This document shows positions 16,774 to 26,195 of a DNA stretch of 64,000 bases, one piece after another (within the stretch, counting starts at the first letter, position 1; each line of letters begins with the position of its first letter). Position numbers and translations under genes: made by a program. The notes below the pieces were generated by a model that did no database searches, was not told where the DNA came from, and saw nothing but the letters and a program-made list of their open reading frames with translations. Origin of the DNA: Ruminococcus sp. (GTDB lineage: Bacteria > Bacillota > Clostridia > Oscillospirales > Ruminococcaceae); contig JAILFN010000053.1 of the NCBI GenBank assembly GCA_024697545.1, positions 1 through 64,000 on the forward strand, in the 5' to 3' direction.

Positions 16774-17838
16774 ATGACAAAGATATTAAGCATAGTATTC
16801 GCGCTGCTGATCTTTGAGATCATCATAGTGATACATGAATTCGGTCACTTCATAGTTGCGCGATGGAACGGCGTAAAGGTGAACGAATTCGCCATCGGAA
16901 TGGGTCCCGCGATATTCAAAAAGCAGGGCAGGCAGACGCTTTTTGCTCTGCGCGCATTCCCAATAGGCGGTTACTGCGCTATGGAGGGCGAGGATCAGGA
17001 CAGCACCGCCGAAGGTGCCTTCTGCACAAAGAGCGCCCCGAGGAAGATAGCTGTCGTATCGGCGGGTATCATAATGAATATCCTGCTGGGGTTCATACTC
17101 CTCGTGGTGTTCACCTGTATGTCGGGTCCCATAACCTCCACCACGATATCAGAGTTCTACGACGACGCGGTATCGAACGCTTCGCTCAAAAAGGGTGACA
17201 GGATACTTTCGGTAGACGGCATGAGGGTATTCACCGCTTCGGATATAGTCTACAAGTTCCAGAACGATGACGACGGCGTGTTCGATATGGTGGTAAAGCG
17301 CGGCGGCAAAAAGGTCGAGCTTTCCGATGTGACCTTCGATCTGCGTCAGAACGGCGAGAACAAGAACTCGCTCTACATCGACTTCATGGTGAAGCCCACC
17401 GAGCTTACCCCGCTGACCGTCACGGGTGAATCAGCGCGTTCAGTGCTGACCTACGGCAGGATAATATATATATCGCTGTTCGATATGGTTCGCGGCAAGT
17501 ATTCGCTCAACGACCTTTCGGGACCTGTCGGCATAGTTGAGCAGATAGATGACGTAATAGATTCCGAGACCACCGCCGACAAGGGCATCGATTGGCATTT
17601 CCTTGCCCTCGACCTTATCAGCATGGCGGCGCTCATAACGATAAATATTGGCATATTCAATCTTCTGCCCCTTCCCGCACTGGACGGCGGCAGACTTGTG
17701 TTCCTGCTGTTCGAGCTTATCTTCCGCCGCAGGGCAGACCCGAGGTTCGAGGGTGCGGTGCATCTGGCAGGCATGGCTCTGCTGCTGGCGCTAATGCTCG
17801 TTGTGACGGTCAGCGACGTGACAAAGCTGTTCAAGTAA
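16774..17838 (+). CDS. rseP: Site-2 protease, RIP metalloprotease (RseP/RasP)
   Basis: A membrane-embedded zinc protease that cuts transmembrane anti-sigma factors or remnant signal peptides. HEFGHF in the first helix (near residue 22) supplies two zinc ligands and the catalytic Glu, and NLLPLPALDGGRLVF near the C-terminus supplies the third ligand. A single PDZ domain lies between them (about 120-200). Four hydrophobic helices fit the family. The 354-residue length is slightly short but complete. It lies in the conserved dxr-rseP-ispG order. Confidence 0.95.
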   Translation: MTKILSIVFALLIFEIIIVIHEFGHFIVARWNGVKVNEFAIGMGPAIFKKQGRQTLFALRAFPIGGYCAMEGEDQDSTAEGAFCTKSAPRKIAVVSAGIIMNILLGFILLVVFTCMSGPITSTTISEFYDDAVSNASLKKGDRILSVDGMRVFTASDIVYKFQNDDDGVFDMVVKRGGKKVELSDVTFDLRQNGENKNSLYIDFMVKPTELTPLTVTGESARSVLTYGRIIYISLFDMVRGKYSLNDLSGPVGIVEQIDDVIDSETTADKGIDWHFLALDLISMAALITINIGIFNLLPLPALDGGRLVFLLFELIFRRRADPRFEGAVHLAGMALLLALMLVVTVSDVTKLFK

Positions 17839-17929
17839 GAGTACGGGAACTATTGCGGATACGGTAAATATGAAGCTGCAAGGCTGCGGCGAAAACTGCA
17901 CAGAAATATGAAAATGCGAGGGTAAAGCT

Positions 17930-18970
17930 ATGGCAAGAAATGTAAGACCTGTCAGGGTGGGGGATCTCACCCTTGACGGAAAGAAGATATACATACAGTC
18001 GATGCTCAACGTTGAGGCACACGATATTGAAGGCAGCGTTAAGCAGGCACGGGAGCTTGAGGCTGCGGGCTGCGAGGTGATCCGCGCTGCCGTCCCCGAC
18101 CTTGAAGCCGTGCCGCTGATACCCGCGCTGAAAAACGCGGTGAACGTTCCGATAGTCGCAGACATTCATTTTGACTACCGCATAGCTCTCGCCTGCGCGG
18201 AAAACTGCATCGACAAGATACGCATAAACCCCGGAAACATCGGCGGCGAGGACAGGGTGCGGGCGGTAGTCGATGCCTGCAAGAGCCGTCATATCCCAAT
18301 ACGCATCGGCGTGAACGGCGGATCGCTTGAAAAGGAGCTGCTCGAAAAATACGGCTCGCCCACGCCCGAAGCACTCGTTGAGAGCGCTATGGGTCATGTG
18401 AAGATACTCGAACGCTGCGATTTTGAAGACATAGTCATCTCGATAAAGTCCTCCAACGTGGCGACCATGATAAACGCTTACAGACTGCTCGCAGAGCAGT
18501 GCGATTACCCGCTGCACCTCGGCGTTACCGAGGCGGGCACGGAACGCATGGGGATAATAAAATCCGCAATGGGCATAGGCTCGCTGCTGATAGACGGCAT
18601 AGGCGAGACTATCCGCGTTTCGCTGACAGATACCCCTGTAAAGGAGATATATGCCGCAAAGGATATCCTTAAAGCCTGCGGCAGGGGCAGGGGAGTGAAG
18701 ATAGTTTCCTGCCCGACCTGCGGACGCACACAGATAGACCTCATAGGCCTTGCGAACAAGGTTGAGCAGGCGGTAAAGGACGTTGACAAGGATATAACGG
18801 TAGCGGTCATGGGCTGCGTCGTCAACGGCATCGGAGAGTCGGGCAACGCCGACATCGGCATTGCGGGCGGCAAGGGCTGCGTCGTGCTTTTCTCGCACGG
18901 AAAGCAGTTGTGCAAGCTTCCCGAAGAGCAGGCTCTTCCGAGACTTCTTGAAGAGATAGAAAAGCTTTAA
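17930..18970 (+). CDS. ispG: 4-hydroxy-3-methylbut-2-en-1-yl diphosphate synthase
   Basis: An iron-sulfur enzyme of the MEP pathway that reduces MEcPP to HMBPP. The TIM-barrel half has GVNGGSLEKELLEKYG and LHLGVTEAGT. The C-terminal half has the [4Fe-4S] ligands in SCPTCGRTQIDL and GCVVNGIGES. The 346-residue form is the compact bacterial type. It gives a second MEP-pathway gene in the cluster, 91 bases after rseP; that gap holds a GGATACGG copy. Confidence 0.97.
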   Translation: MARNVRPVRVGDLTLDGKKIYIQSMLNVEAHDIEGSVKQARELEAAGCEVIRAAVPDLEAVPLIPALKNAVNVPIVADIHFDYRIALACAENCIDKIRINPGNIGGEDRVRAVVDACKSRHIPIRIGVNGGSLEKELLEKYGSPTPEALVESAMGHVKILERCDFEDIVISIKSSNVATMINAYRLLAEQCDYPLHLGVTEAGTERMGIIKSAMGIGSLLIDGIGETIRVSLTDTPVKEIYAAKDILKACGRGRGVKIVSCPTCGRTQIDLIGLANKVEQAVKDVDKDITVAVMGCVVNGIGESGNADIGIAGGKGCVVLFSHGKQLCKLPEEQALPRLLEEIEKL

Positions 18971-19066
18971 TGCAGCACCGCAAAAGCCTTTGTACGTCAT
19001 CTGACAGCAGAGCTGACGCACAATGACCGCGCGGTATTGCCTTGACGGGCTCTTCCCGCATTTTAA

Positions 19067-19100
19067 AAAGCATCCGTGCCGAAAGTCGGACGGACGCTTT
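19067..19100 (+). repeat. Hairpin between ispG and polC
   Basis: AAAGCATCCGTGCCGA (from 19067) pairs with TCGGACGGACGCTTT (19086-19100) with few mismatches. No long T run follows, so it may be a weak terminator or processing site. Confidence 0.5.
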
Positions 19101-19130
19101 ACCTAATGATATAGTGTAAGGAATGTATAT

Positions 19131-22100
19131 ATGAAGGAATACACACTGGATGAATTCTTGGAGGGCTGCGGACAGCAGGTGCCCGAAAGTCTGAAAGGCG
19201 CAACGCTTCTGAAGATAGCCTATGACGAGTCGAACGGCGGCAGTATGGTCATGACAATACGCTGCCGCAGTCTCGTGAGCTTCCGTGATGCCTGCGATCT
19301 TGAACACTCGTTGAAGCAGAAGCTCGGGCTTAATTCACTTTCCGCAGCCCTGAAATATACCCCCGATATGCTTTCGGGCGAATACTTCTTTGAGCTGATA
19401 CAGTTTTTAAGGTCGCGCTTCCCGACGGTCAACGGGTTCTTTGACAATGCTGTGGTAAACTATGACGGCGGCACCTTTTATGTTGACCTCGATCACGGCG
19501 GCGGCGATGTGCTCAAAAAAGCGGGCATAGAGGTTGCTTTCCCGCAGCTCGTGCATGATATGTTTTCGATAAACGTAAAGATAGTGCTGGGCGGCGTGCT
19601 TAGGTTAAGCGATGAGACTTACGCCGATGAACAGAAGAAGCTCCTCGACGCTATCCCGATAAATAATCCTCTGCCCCTGCCGCGCGGCGGAAGTGCTCCG
19701 CAGAAGCAGGAGCCCGAGATAAATTTCCGCACCGTTGACACCGAGTTCACGGGTCTTCCGATAATCGCGGAAGGGGCAAAGGTACTCGTCGGCGCACCGA
19801 TACTCCCCACCGAAAAGGTAACGCCCATGTGGGAGCTTTCAAACGAGACGGACGAGCATATAACCGTCTGGGGCGAGATATTCAGCGTCGATACCCGCGA
19901 GACGAAAAAGGGCATGATAATAGCTACTCTTTTCTTTACCGACTTCACCTCATCGCTTTCGATGAAGCTGATGAGCAGCAACTGGAAGCGCGGCAAGAAC
20001 CTTTCAAAGGAGCAGCTTACCGCCGTGCTCGAGAACATGAAAAAGGGTACGACGATCATCGCATCGGGCAAGATAGAGCAGGACGATTACGACCACAATT
20101 TCTATTTTATCCCAGAGAACATAATGCAGGTCAAGAAGACCAAACGCTCTGACAAGGCGGAGCAGAAGCGCGTCGAGCTGCACTGCCATACCAATATGTC
20201 CGCTATGGACGCTCTCGCCGCACCTTCAAAGCTGGTGCGCCGCGCGTTTGAATGGGGACACAAAGCGATAGCCATAACCGACCACGGAGTGGTCCAGGGC
20301 TTCCCGAATGCCGTCAATGAAACTGCTGCGATACGCAAGGGCGGCGGAGATTTCAAGACGATACTCGGCATCGAGGCTTATGAAGTCAACAACGATGTCG
20401 TGATATACAAGGGCTGGGAAAAGGAAAAGCTTACCGATGAGATAATCGTCTTCGACCTTGAGACAACGGGCACCAATCCCGTCAACGACAGGATAATAGA
20501 GATAGGCGCTGTGAAGCTCAGAGGGCTTGAGGTGGTCGAGGAGTTCAACAGCTTCGTAGACCCTCACCGTGAGCTTACCGATTTTATCTCGGGGCTCACA
20601 AATATAACCGATGATATGCTGAAAGGCGCTCCCGACGAAGCCGATGCTCTGGCGGAGTTCAAGAAGTTCTGCGGCGACAAGCCGCTGTTCGTTGCACACA
20701 ATGCCGACTTCGACTGCGGGTTCATACGCGAGACCGCAAAGCGCTGCGGGATAGATTTCCCCTTTTCGCAGCTTGATACCGTCGTGATGTCACGCTGTAT
20801 GCTCCCCGATCTTGAAAAGCACAAGCTGAACTTCGTGGCGGAGCATTTCGGATTTGAGTTCAACCATCACCGCGCCTGCGACGATGCGGGCGTACTGGCT
20901 AAGATATTCATCAAGCTGGCAGGTCAGCTGATGGAGGAGTACCCGAATACCGTGCTGACGGCGGATATGCTCAACAGCCTGCTTGCAAACACAGACAGTG
21001 TCACAAAGGATAAGTCCTACCACCAGATAATACTGGTCAAAAACAACACGGGACTCAAAAACCTTTACCGCATGATATCTGATTCAAACCTCAAATACTT
21101 CAAGCGAAACCCGAGGATACCAAAGTCTGAGCTGGTAAAGAACCGCGAGGGTCTGCTGGTAGGCTCTGCCTGCGAGGCGGGTGAGCTTATACAGGCATAC
21201 CTGCGGGGCGAGAGCCGCGAGCGCTTAAAGCAGATAGCTTCATTCTACGACTACCTGGAGATACAGCCCGACGGCAATAATGAATTCATGCTCCGTTCCG
21301 ACAGAGAGCCTTACGACAAGATCAACACCCCCGAGCAGCTTAGGGATATCAACCGCTTTATCGTAAAGCTCGGCGAGGAGCTTGGCATACCCGTCTGCGC
21401 TACGGGCGACGTTCACGTTATGGAGCCCGCAGACCTGCAATTTCGTGCCATAATCATGACCGCAAAGGGATTCTCCGATGCGGACAAGCAGGCAACGCTT
21501 TATTTCAAGCCGACCGACCAGATGCTTGATGAGCTGAGCTATCTCGGTGATGAAAAGGCGTTTGAGGTCGTCGTCACCAATACCAATATGATCGCCGACA
21601 GGATAGAGGCGGGCTTGCAGGCATTCCCCTTCGGCACCTATACCCCCTCGCTCCCCGGTGCTGTGCGTGAGCTTCAGGATCTTTGCTGGCACAAAGCCTG
21701 CTCGATATACGGCGACTGCGACCCTTCGGAGATCGAAGTTCCCGAGGGCGAAGATGTTGAGGTAGCACCGTATTTCAAGGGGCATATCCCCGATATAGTT
21801 TACGACCGCCTTGACAGAGAGCTGAAGGCGATAATCAAATACGGCTTCTCGGTGCTTTACATGATCGCACAGAAGCTTGTGCATAACTCCGTTCAGCACG
21901 GCTATCAGGTCGGTTCGCGTGGTTCGGTAGGCTCGTCGTTCGTAGCTTCGATGTCGGGCATTTCCGAGGTAAACCCGCTGATGCCGCACTATGTATGCCC
22001 AAAATGCCGTTACAGCGAGTTCATAACCGACGGTTCGGTGGGTTCGGGCTACGACCTTGAGCAGAAGAACTGTCCAAATTGCGGGACAGATATGCTCCGC

Positions 22101-23594
22101 GACGGACATGATATCCCCTTCGAGACCTTCCTCGGATTCAAGGGCGACAAAGCCCCCGATATCGACCTTAACTTCTCGGGCGATTTCCAGAGCCTTTCCC
22201 ACCGCTACACCGAAGAGCTGTTCGGTAAGGATCACGTTTTCAAGGCGGGCACCATAGCGGGCGTTCAGGAAAAGACGGCGTTCGGTTACGTCAAGAAATA
22301 CCTCGAACAGAATAACAAGACGGCAAACCCCGCCGAGATGCAGCGTCTGGCTCTCGGCTGCTGCGATGTAAAAAGGACTACAGGTCAGCACCCCGGCGGA
22401 ATGGTCGTTGTTCCCGGCGATTACGAGGTCTATGACTTCACACCCGTTCAGCACCCTGCCGAAAAGGACGAGAGCGACCTTATCACCACCCACTTCGACT
22501 TCCATTCAATGCACGACACGCTGCTAAAGCTCGATGAGCTGGGTCATGATGTGCCGACGATATACAAATACCTCGAGGAATTTTCGGGCAGGATCATCAC
22601 CGAGATACCCATGTCCGACCCCGATGTGTACAGTCTGTTCACCTCGCCCGAGGTGCTCGGCGTTAACGCCGATGATCTGCTCTGGAAGACGGGAACTCTC
22701 GGCATACCCGAGATGGGTACCAACTTTGTGTGCGGGATGCTGCTTGAAGCGAAGCCTAAAAATTTCAGCGACCTGCTGCAAATATCGGGACTTTCCCACG
22801 GTACCGACGTATGGCTCGGCAACGCGCAGGAGCTTATCAAGAACGGCACCTGCACTATATCCGAAGTTATCGGTACCCGTGACAGCATCATGACATACCT
22901 TATCTACCACGGAATGGACCCGTCGCTCTCCTTCAAGATAATGGAGATCACGCGAAAGGGCAACGCGCCCAAGCTGCTGACGGAAGAGATGAAGCAGGAT
23001 ATGCGCGACCACGATGTTCCCGAATGGTACATCGACAGCTGCCTGAAGATAAAGTATATGTTCCCGAAAGCGCACGCGGCGGCTTACGTCACATCGGCGA
23101 TAAAGCTATGCTGGTTCAAGGTACACGACCCCCTCGTGTTCTATGCTTCGATATTCACCGTCCGCGGTGAGGACTTTGATGCCGAGACTGCCATCAAGCC
23201 TGTCGAGCAGATAAAGGACAGGATAATCGCGATACGCTCGCTTCCCAAGGAGGAACGCAGCGCCAAAATCGACGACACCCACGATATGCTCATGATCATC
23301 TATGAGATGAGACTGCGCGGGTATGAGTTCCTGCCCGTGAATATCTACAAATCGCACGCCTTTATCTACCAGATCGAGGACGGAAAGCTGAGACTGCCGT
23401 TCAAGGCGATAAGCGGTGTCGGAGCTTCGGCGGCGCAGATGATATACGAAAAGGCAAAGGACGGCGATTTTATTTCGATCGAAGAATTCCAGCAGCAGAG
23501 CGGTGTCGGCAAGACTGTTGTGGATACCCTGAAATCGGTTGGAGCTTTCGGCGATCTGCCTGAAAGCAACCAGATATCTTTGTTCAATTTCTAA
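19131..23594 (+). CDS. polC: DNA polymerase III alpha subunit, PolC type
   Basis: The replicative polymerase of low-GC Gram-positives, with a built-in 3'-5' exonuclease. Domains in order are an N-terminal domain, an OB fold (about 225-340), and a split PHP domain starting near 345 (VELHCHTNMSAMDA). The DEDD exonuclease starts near 438 (IIVFDLETTGTNP), and the polymerase core carries APDIDLNFSGDFQ near 1010 plus a zinc motif (CPKCR ... CPNCG). At 1487 residues it is slightly longer than the usual 1440. It closes the conserved cluster; proS, often present before polC, is missing here. Confidence 0.98.
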   Translation: MKEYTLDEFLEGCGQQVPESLKGATLLKIAYDESNGGSMVMTIRCRSLVSFRDACDLEHSLKQKLGLNSLSAALKYTPDMLSGEYFFELIQFLRSRFPTVNGFFDNAVVNYDGGTFYVDLDHGGGDVLKKAGIEVAFPQLVHDMFSINVKIVLGGVLRLSDETYADEQKKLLDAIPINNPLPLPRGGSAPQKQEPEINFRTVDTEFTGLPIIAEGAKVLVGAPILPTEKVTPMWELSNETDEHITVWGEIFSVDTRETKKGMIIATLFFTDFTSSLSMKLMSSNWKRGKNLSKEQLTAVLENMKKGTTIIASGKIEQDDYDHNFYFIPENIMQVKKTKRSDKAEQKRVELHCHTNMSAMDALAAPSKLVRRAFEWGHKAIAITDHGVVQGFPNAVNETAAIRKGGGDFKTILGIEAYEVNNDVVIYKGWEKEKLTDEIIVFDLETTGTNPVNDRIIEIGAVKLRGLEVVEEFNSFVDPHRELTDFISGLTNITDDMLKGAPDEADALAEFKKFCGDKPLFVAHNADFDCGFIRETAKRCGIDFPFSQLDTVVMSRCMLPDLEKHKLNFVAEHFGFEFNHHRACDDAGVLAKIFIKLAGQLMEEYPNTVLTADMLNSLLANTDSVTKDKSYHQIILVKNNTGLKNLYRMISDSNLKYFKRNPRIPKSELVKNREGLLVGSACEAGELIQAYLRGESRERLKQIASFYDYLEIQPDGNNEFMLRSDREPYDKINTPEQLRDINRFIVKLGEELGIPVCATGDVHVMEPADLQFRAIIMTAKGFSDADKQATLYFKPTDQMLDELSYLGDEKAFEVVVTNTNMIADRIEAGLQAFPFGTYTPSLPGAVRELQDLCWHKACSIYGDCDPSEIEVPEGEDVEVAPYFKGHIPDIVYDRLDRELKAIIKYGFSVLYMIAQKLVHNSVQHGYQVGSRGSVGSSFVASMSGISEVNPLMPHYVCPKCRYSEFITDGSVGSGYDLEQKNCPNCGTDMLRDGHDIPFETFLGFKGDKAPDIDLNFSGDFQSLSHRYTEELFGKDHVFKAGTIAGVQEKTAFGYVKKYLEQNNKTANPAEMQRLALGCCDVKRTTGQHPGGMVVVPGDYEVYDFTPVQHPAEKDESDLITTHFDFHSMHDTLLKLDELGHDVPTIYKYLEEFSGRIITEIPMSDPDVYSLFTSPEVLGVNADDLLWKTGTLGIPEMGTNFVCGMLLEAKPKNFSDLLQISGLSHGTDVWLGNAQELIKNGTCTISEVIGTRDSIMTYLIYHGMDPSLSFKIMEITRKGNAPKLLTEEMKQDMRDHDVPEWYIDSCLKIKYMFPKAHAAAYVTSAIKLCWFKVHDPLVFYASIFTVRGEDFDAETAIKPVEQIKDRIIAIRSLPKEERSAKIDDTHDMLMIIYEMRLRGYEFLPVNIYKSHAFIYQIEDGKLRLPFKAISGVGASAAQMIYEKAKDGDFISIEEFQQQSGVGKTVVDTLKSVGAFGDLPESNQISLFNF

Positions 23595-23646
23595 GAACGG
23601 GAAACCGAATATTTACAGAAATTCAATGGAATGGAAACAGTTTTGC

Positions 23647-23675
23647 TTGACAATCTTCTGTCAATGTGATATTAT
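23647..23675 (+). promoter_or_regulatory. Promoter of the histidine operon
   Basis: TTGACA (23647-23652), a 17-base spacer and TATTAT (23670-23675). Confidence 0.88.
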
Positions 23676-23687
23676 ATATAAGTCATC

Positions 23688-23711
23688 TGCTAATATGCTA
23701 CTATATTAGCA
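23688..23711. promoter_or_regulatory. Candidate operator of the histidine operon
   Basis: TGCTAATAT (23688-23696) and ATATTAGCA (23703-23711) are a perfect inverted repeat with a 6-base centre, starting about 12 bases after the -10. This fits a repressor site at or just past the transcription start. The leader is too short for a T-box. A TrpR-family HisR/YerC-type repressor is a reasonable guess, not shown by the sequence. Confidence 0.55.
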
Positions 23712-23752
23712 CTTTAACATAGTAAATCAACCGTATGTGAAAGGAAATACGA

Positions 23753-24949
23753 ATGAAAAGATATGATCTTATAACTCCCGAAGGCACAAGGGATCTGCTG
23801 TTCGAGGAGTGCCTTGCAAGACGCATGGTCGAGGAAAAGCTCGCAAAGCTTTTCTCGGGCTTTGGTTACAGCGAGGTCGTTACGCCAGGAATGGAATTCT
23901 ATGACGTGTTCCTCGGAACTTCGAGAACATTCCGTCAGGAGAGCCTTTACAAGCTCACCGATTCCAAGAACCGCCTTATAACCCTCAGACCCGATTCCAC
24001 TATCCCGATAGCCCGCCTTGTGGCGACAAGGCTCAAAGAATCCGACCTCCCGCTCAGGCTTTACTACAATCAGTCGGTGTTCGAGAACAATGCACTTCTA
24101 AAGGGACGCTCGGACGAGGTGGTCCAGGCAGGTATCGAGCTTATAGGCGGCGAGAACACAAAACGCGCCGATTACGAAGCCCTCTGCACCGCAGTTGAAG
24201 CGCTCGCACTCTTCGGCAAGGATTTCCGCCTTGAGATAGGTCACATCGGCTACTTCAAGGAGCTGGTGCGTCAGCTCAATATCGACGCTCAGACGGAAGA
24301 GGAGATACGCATACTCATCAACGCGAAGAACTACCCCGCGCTCAACGACCTGCTTGACGGTATCGCTGACAATGAGATAACCGCTACCCTTAAAAAGCTG
24401 CCCGGTCTGTTCGGCGGCGAGGAGGTCTTTGACAAGGCTGACAAGCTTTACACCGATGAGAACATAAAGTATATCCTTGAAAACTTAAAGGTCGTTTACC
24501 GCAGACTGAAGTCTCTCGGCTATGAAGACAAGGTGATAGTTGACCTCGGTATCGTTCGTCATACCGATTACTACACGGGCATAGTTTTCAAGGGCTACCT
24601 TACGGGTATCGGAGACAGCGTGCTGAAGGGCGGACGCTATGACGGTCTGCTGGGCGAGTTCGGGCGCGATTGCCCCGCGGTCGGCTTCGGCGTGAACTGT
24701 GATGCTATCGCCAATTACTTCTGCAAGCAGGGCGAGGCTCCGAGCCCCAAGACCGCGGATGCGATAGTTTACGGAGAAAAGGGTCACGTTGTTGAGGCTA
24801 TGGCTTATGCCACAAAGCTCGTGCGCGACGGACTTACCGTTGAGAACAGCCTGTTCAACACGATAGAGGACACAAAGGAATATGCCGCCGCCAAGGGCAT
24901 ACATAAGATATTCGTGGTGGGTGAAAAAAATTACCACATCGAGCTGTAA
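23753..24949 (+). CDS. hisZ: ATP phosphoribosyltransferase regulatory subunit
   Basis: A HisRS-like paralogue that lacks tRNA charging and forms an octamer with short HisG to give feedback-regulated ATP phosphoribosyltransferase. The N-terminus shows the class II synthetase-like TPEGTRDLLFEE and LRPDSTIPIARLVATR motifs; the C-terminal half keeps the YYTGIVFKGY and KGGRYDGLLGEFG blocks. The 398 residues fit HisZ rather than HisS, since the anticodon-binding domain is reduced. It is the first gene of the operon, and the short hisG two genes later confirms the pairing. Confidence 0.95.
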   Translation: MKRYDLITPEGTRDLLFEECLARRMVEEKLAKLFSGFGYSEVVTPGMEFYDVFLGTSRTFRQESLYKLTDSKNRLITLRPDSTIPIARLVATRLKESDLPLRLYYNQSVFENNALLKGRSDEVVQAGIELIGGENTKRADYEALCTAVEALALFGKDFRLEIGHIGYFKELVRQLNIDAQTEEEIRILINAKNYPALNDLLDGIADNEITATLKKLPGLFGGEEVFDKADKLYTDENIKYILENLKVVYRRLKSLGYEDKVIVDLGIVRHTDYYTGIVFKGYLTGIGDSVLKGGRYDGLLGEFGRDCPAVGFGVNCDAIANYFCKQGEAPSPKTADAIVYGEKGHVVEAMAYATKLVRDGLTVENSLFNTIEDTKEYAAAKGIHKIFVVGEKNYHIEL

Positions 24950-24962
24950 GGCGGATACGGCA

Positions 24963-25514
24963 ATGCTTTATATAATGAGACACGGCAAGACCGACTGGAA
25001 CGCTCAGCACAAGCTTCAGGGCAGGGCAGATGTTCCCCTGAATGAAGAGGGCAGGCAGATGGCTCGGCGGGCTGCCGAGGAGTACCGCGGCGTTCACTTT
25101 GACGTATGCTACTGCTCTCCTCTTTCCCGTGCCAGGGAGACTGCCGAGATACTTCTTGACGGCAGAGATGTCCCGCAGTTAACAGATGACAGACTCGTTG
25201 AGATGAGCTTTGGAAGCTGTGAGGGGATGCAGTACAGCTTCGGGGATATCGATGGACCCATGAGCGTGCTTTTCCATCATCCCGAGGATTATAATGAGTC
25301 GATCGGCGGTGCGGAGACTTTAGACGAGCTTTTCGCACGGACGGGGGAGTTCCTCAAAGAAGTCGCGCTCCCGCAGGTGGCTGAGGGCAAGGACGTTCTG
25401 ATAGTCGGGCACGGCGCTATGAATTCAAGCATCGTCAGCATCATCCGTAAACTGCCCCGCTCCGAATTCTGGAAGGCGGGTATCGAGAACTGCAAGCTCA
25501 TGCAGCTGATCTGA
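24963..25514 (+). CDS. Histidine phosphatase superfamily protein, candidate histidinol-phosphatase
   Basis: A 183-residue cytoplasmic phosphatase of the phosphoglycerate-mutase-like superfamily. It has the phospho-His motif MRHGKTDWN, the acid-base VEMSFGSCEG region and the second His in LIVGHGAMNSS. It lies between hisZ and hisG, 13 bases after hisZ. No hisN, PHP-type hisJ or HAD-type histidinol-phosphatase is seen in this operon, so I infer that it may remove phosphate from histidinol-phosphate. Members of this fold are promiscuous, so alternative substrates are possible. ATG 24963 is the start that places RHG near the N-terminus. Confidence 0.82.
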   Translation: MLYIMRHGKTDWNAQHKLQGRADVPLNEEGRQMARRAAEEYRGVHFDVCYCSPLSRARETAEILLDGRDVPQLTDDRLVEMSFGSCEGMQYSFGDIDGPMSVLFHHPEDYNESIGGAETLDELFARTGEFLKEVALPQVAEGKDVLIVGHGAMNSSIVSIIRKLPRSEFWKAGIENCKLMQLI

Positions 25515-25537
25515 CAACAAGTAAAGGAAGATAATAT

Positions 25538-26167
25538 ATGAATAAACCGATTAGGATAGCCCTGACAAAGGGCAGACTCGAAAAGGACACGGTAGGGCTT
25601 TTCGAGAAGATTGGCTACGACTGCACGGCAGTGCGCGAAAAGGGAAGAAAGCTGATACTCCCCGTAGCCGACGGAAATATGGAAGTCGTTCTTGCTAAGG
25701 CAAACGATGTTATAACCTACGTCGAGCATGGCGTATGCGATATCGGCGTTGTGGGCAAGGACACCATAATGGAAATGCAGGGCAAGTTCTTTGAAGTGCT
25801 CGACCTCGGCTTCGGGCGCTGCAAGTTTGCGCTTGCCACAAAGAAGGGATCGCCTTTTTACGGCGGCTACAACGTCAAGACGATAGCCACAAAGTACCCG
25901 AACATCACCCGCACCTTCTTTGAGAGCAAGGGCATGGACGTTGATATCGTAAAGATCGAAGGCTCCGTTGAGCTGGCTCCGCTGCTGGAGCTTTCCGACG
26001 GCATCGTTGATATCGTTGAGACAGGCACTACCCTTAAAGAGAACGGACTTGAAGTCATAGAGGACATCTGCCCCATCTCCGCACGTCTTATCGTCAACAT
26101 GGTAAGCATGAAGCTGAGACAGCAGGAGATCGAGGAATTCGTCGCAAAGGTGCAGTCGAATCTTTGA
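25538..26167 (+). CDS. hisG: ATP phosphoribosyltransferase, short form
   Basis: The first committed enzyme of histidine synthesis, joining ATP and PRPP. At 209 residues it is the short HisG-S form that lacks the C-terminal regulatory domain and depends on HisZ. Visible motifs are IALTKGRLEKDT at the N-terminus, DIGVVGKDTIME near 70, and the PRPP-binding DGIVDIVETGTTLKENGL near 150-167. The start ATG has an AAGGAAG binding site. It lies 23 bases after the phosphatase gene. Confidence 0.97.
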   Translation: MNKPIRIALTKGRLEKDTVGLFEKIGYDCTAVREKGRKLILPVADGNMEVVLAKANDVITYVEHGVCDIGVVGKDTIMEMQGKFFEVLDLGFGRCKFALATKKGSPFYGGYNVKTIATKYPNITRTFFESKGMDVDIVKIEGSVELAPLLELSDGIVDIVETGTTLKENGLEVIEDICPISARLIVNMVSMKLRQQEIEEFVAKVQSNL

Positions 26168-26195
26168 TGACCTGATAATGATCGGAGTGAAAAGG

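Noticed and set aside
17831-19021. 396-codon minus-strand ORF
   Set aside because: Antisense to ispG; no binding site or recognisable domain.
21240-22505. 421-codon minus-strand ORF
   Set aside because: Shadow of polC with no start signal or family features.
23676-23752. T-box riboswitch in the his operon leader
   Set aside because: The leader is under 80 bases, too short for specifier and antiterminator stems; only a palindrome is present.
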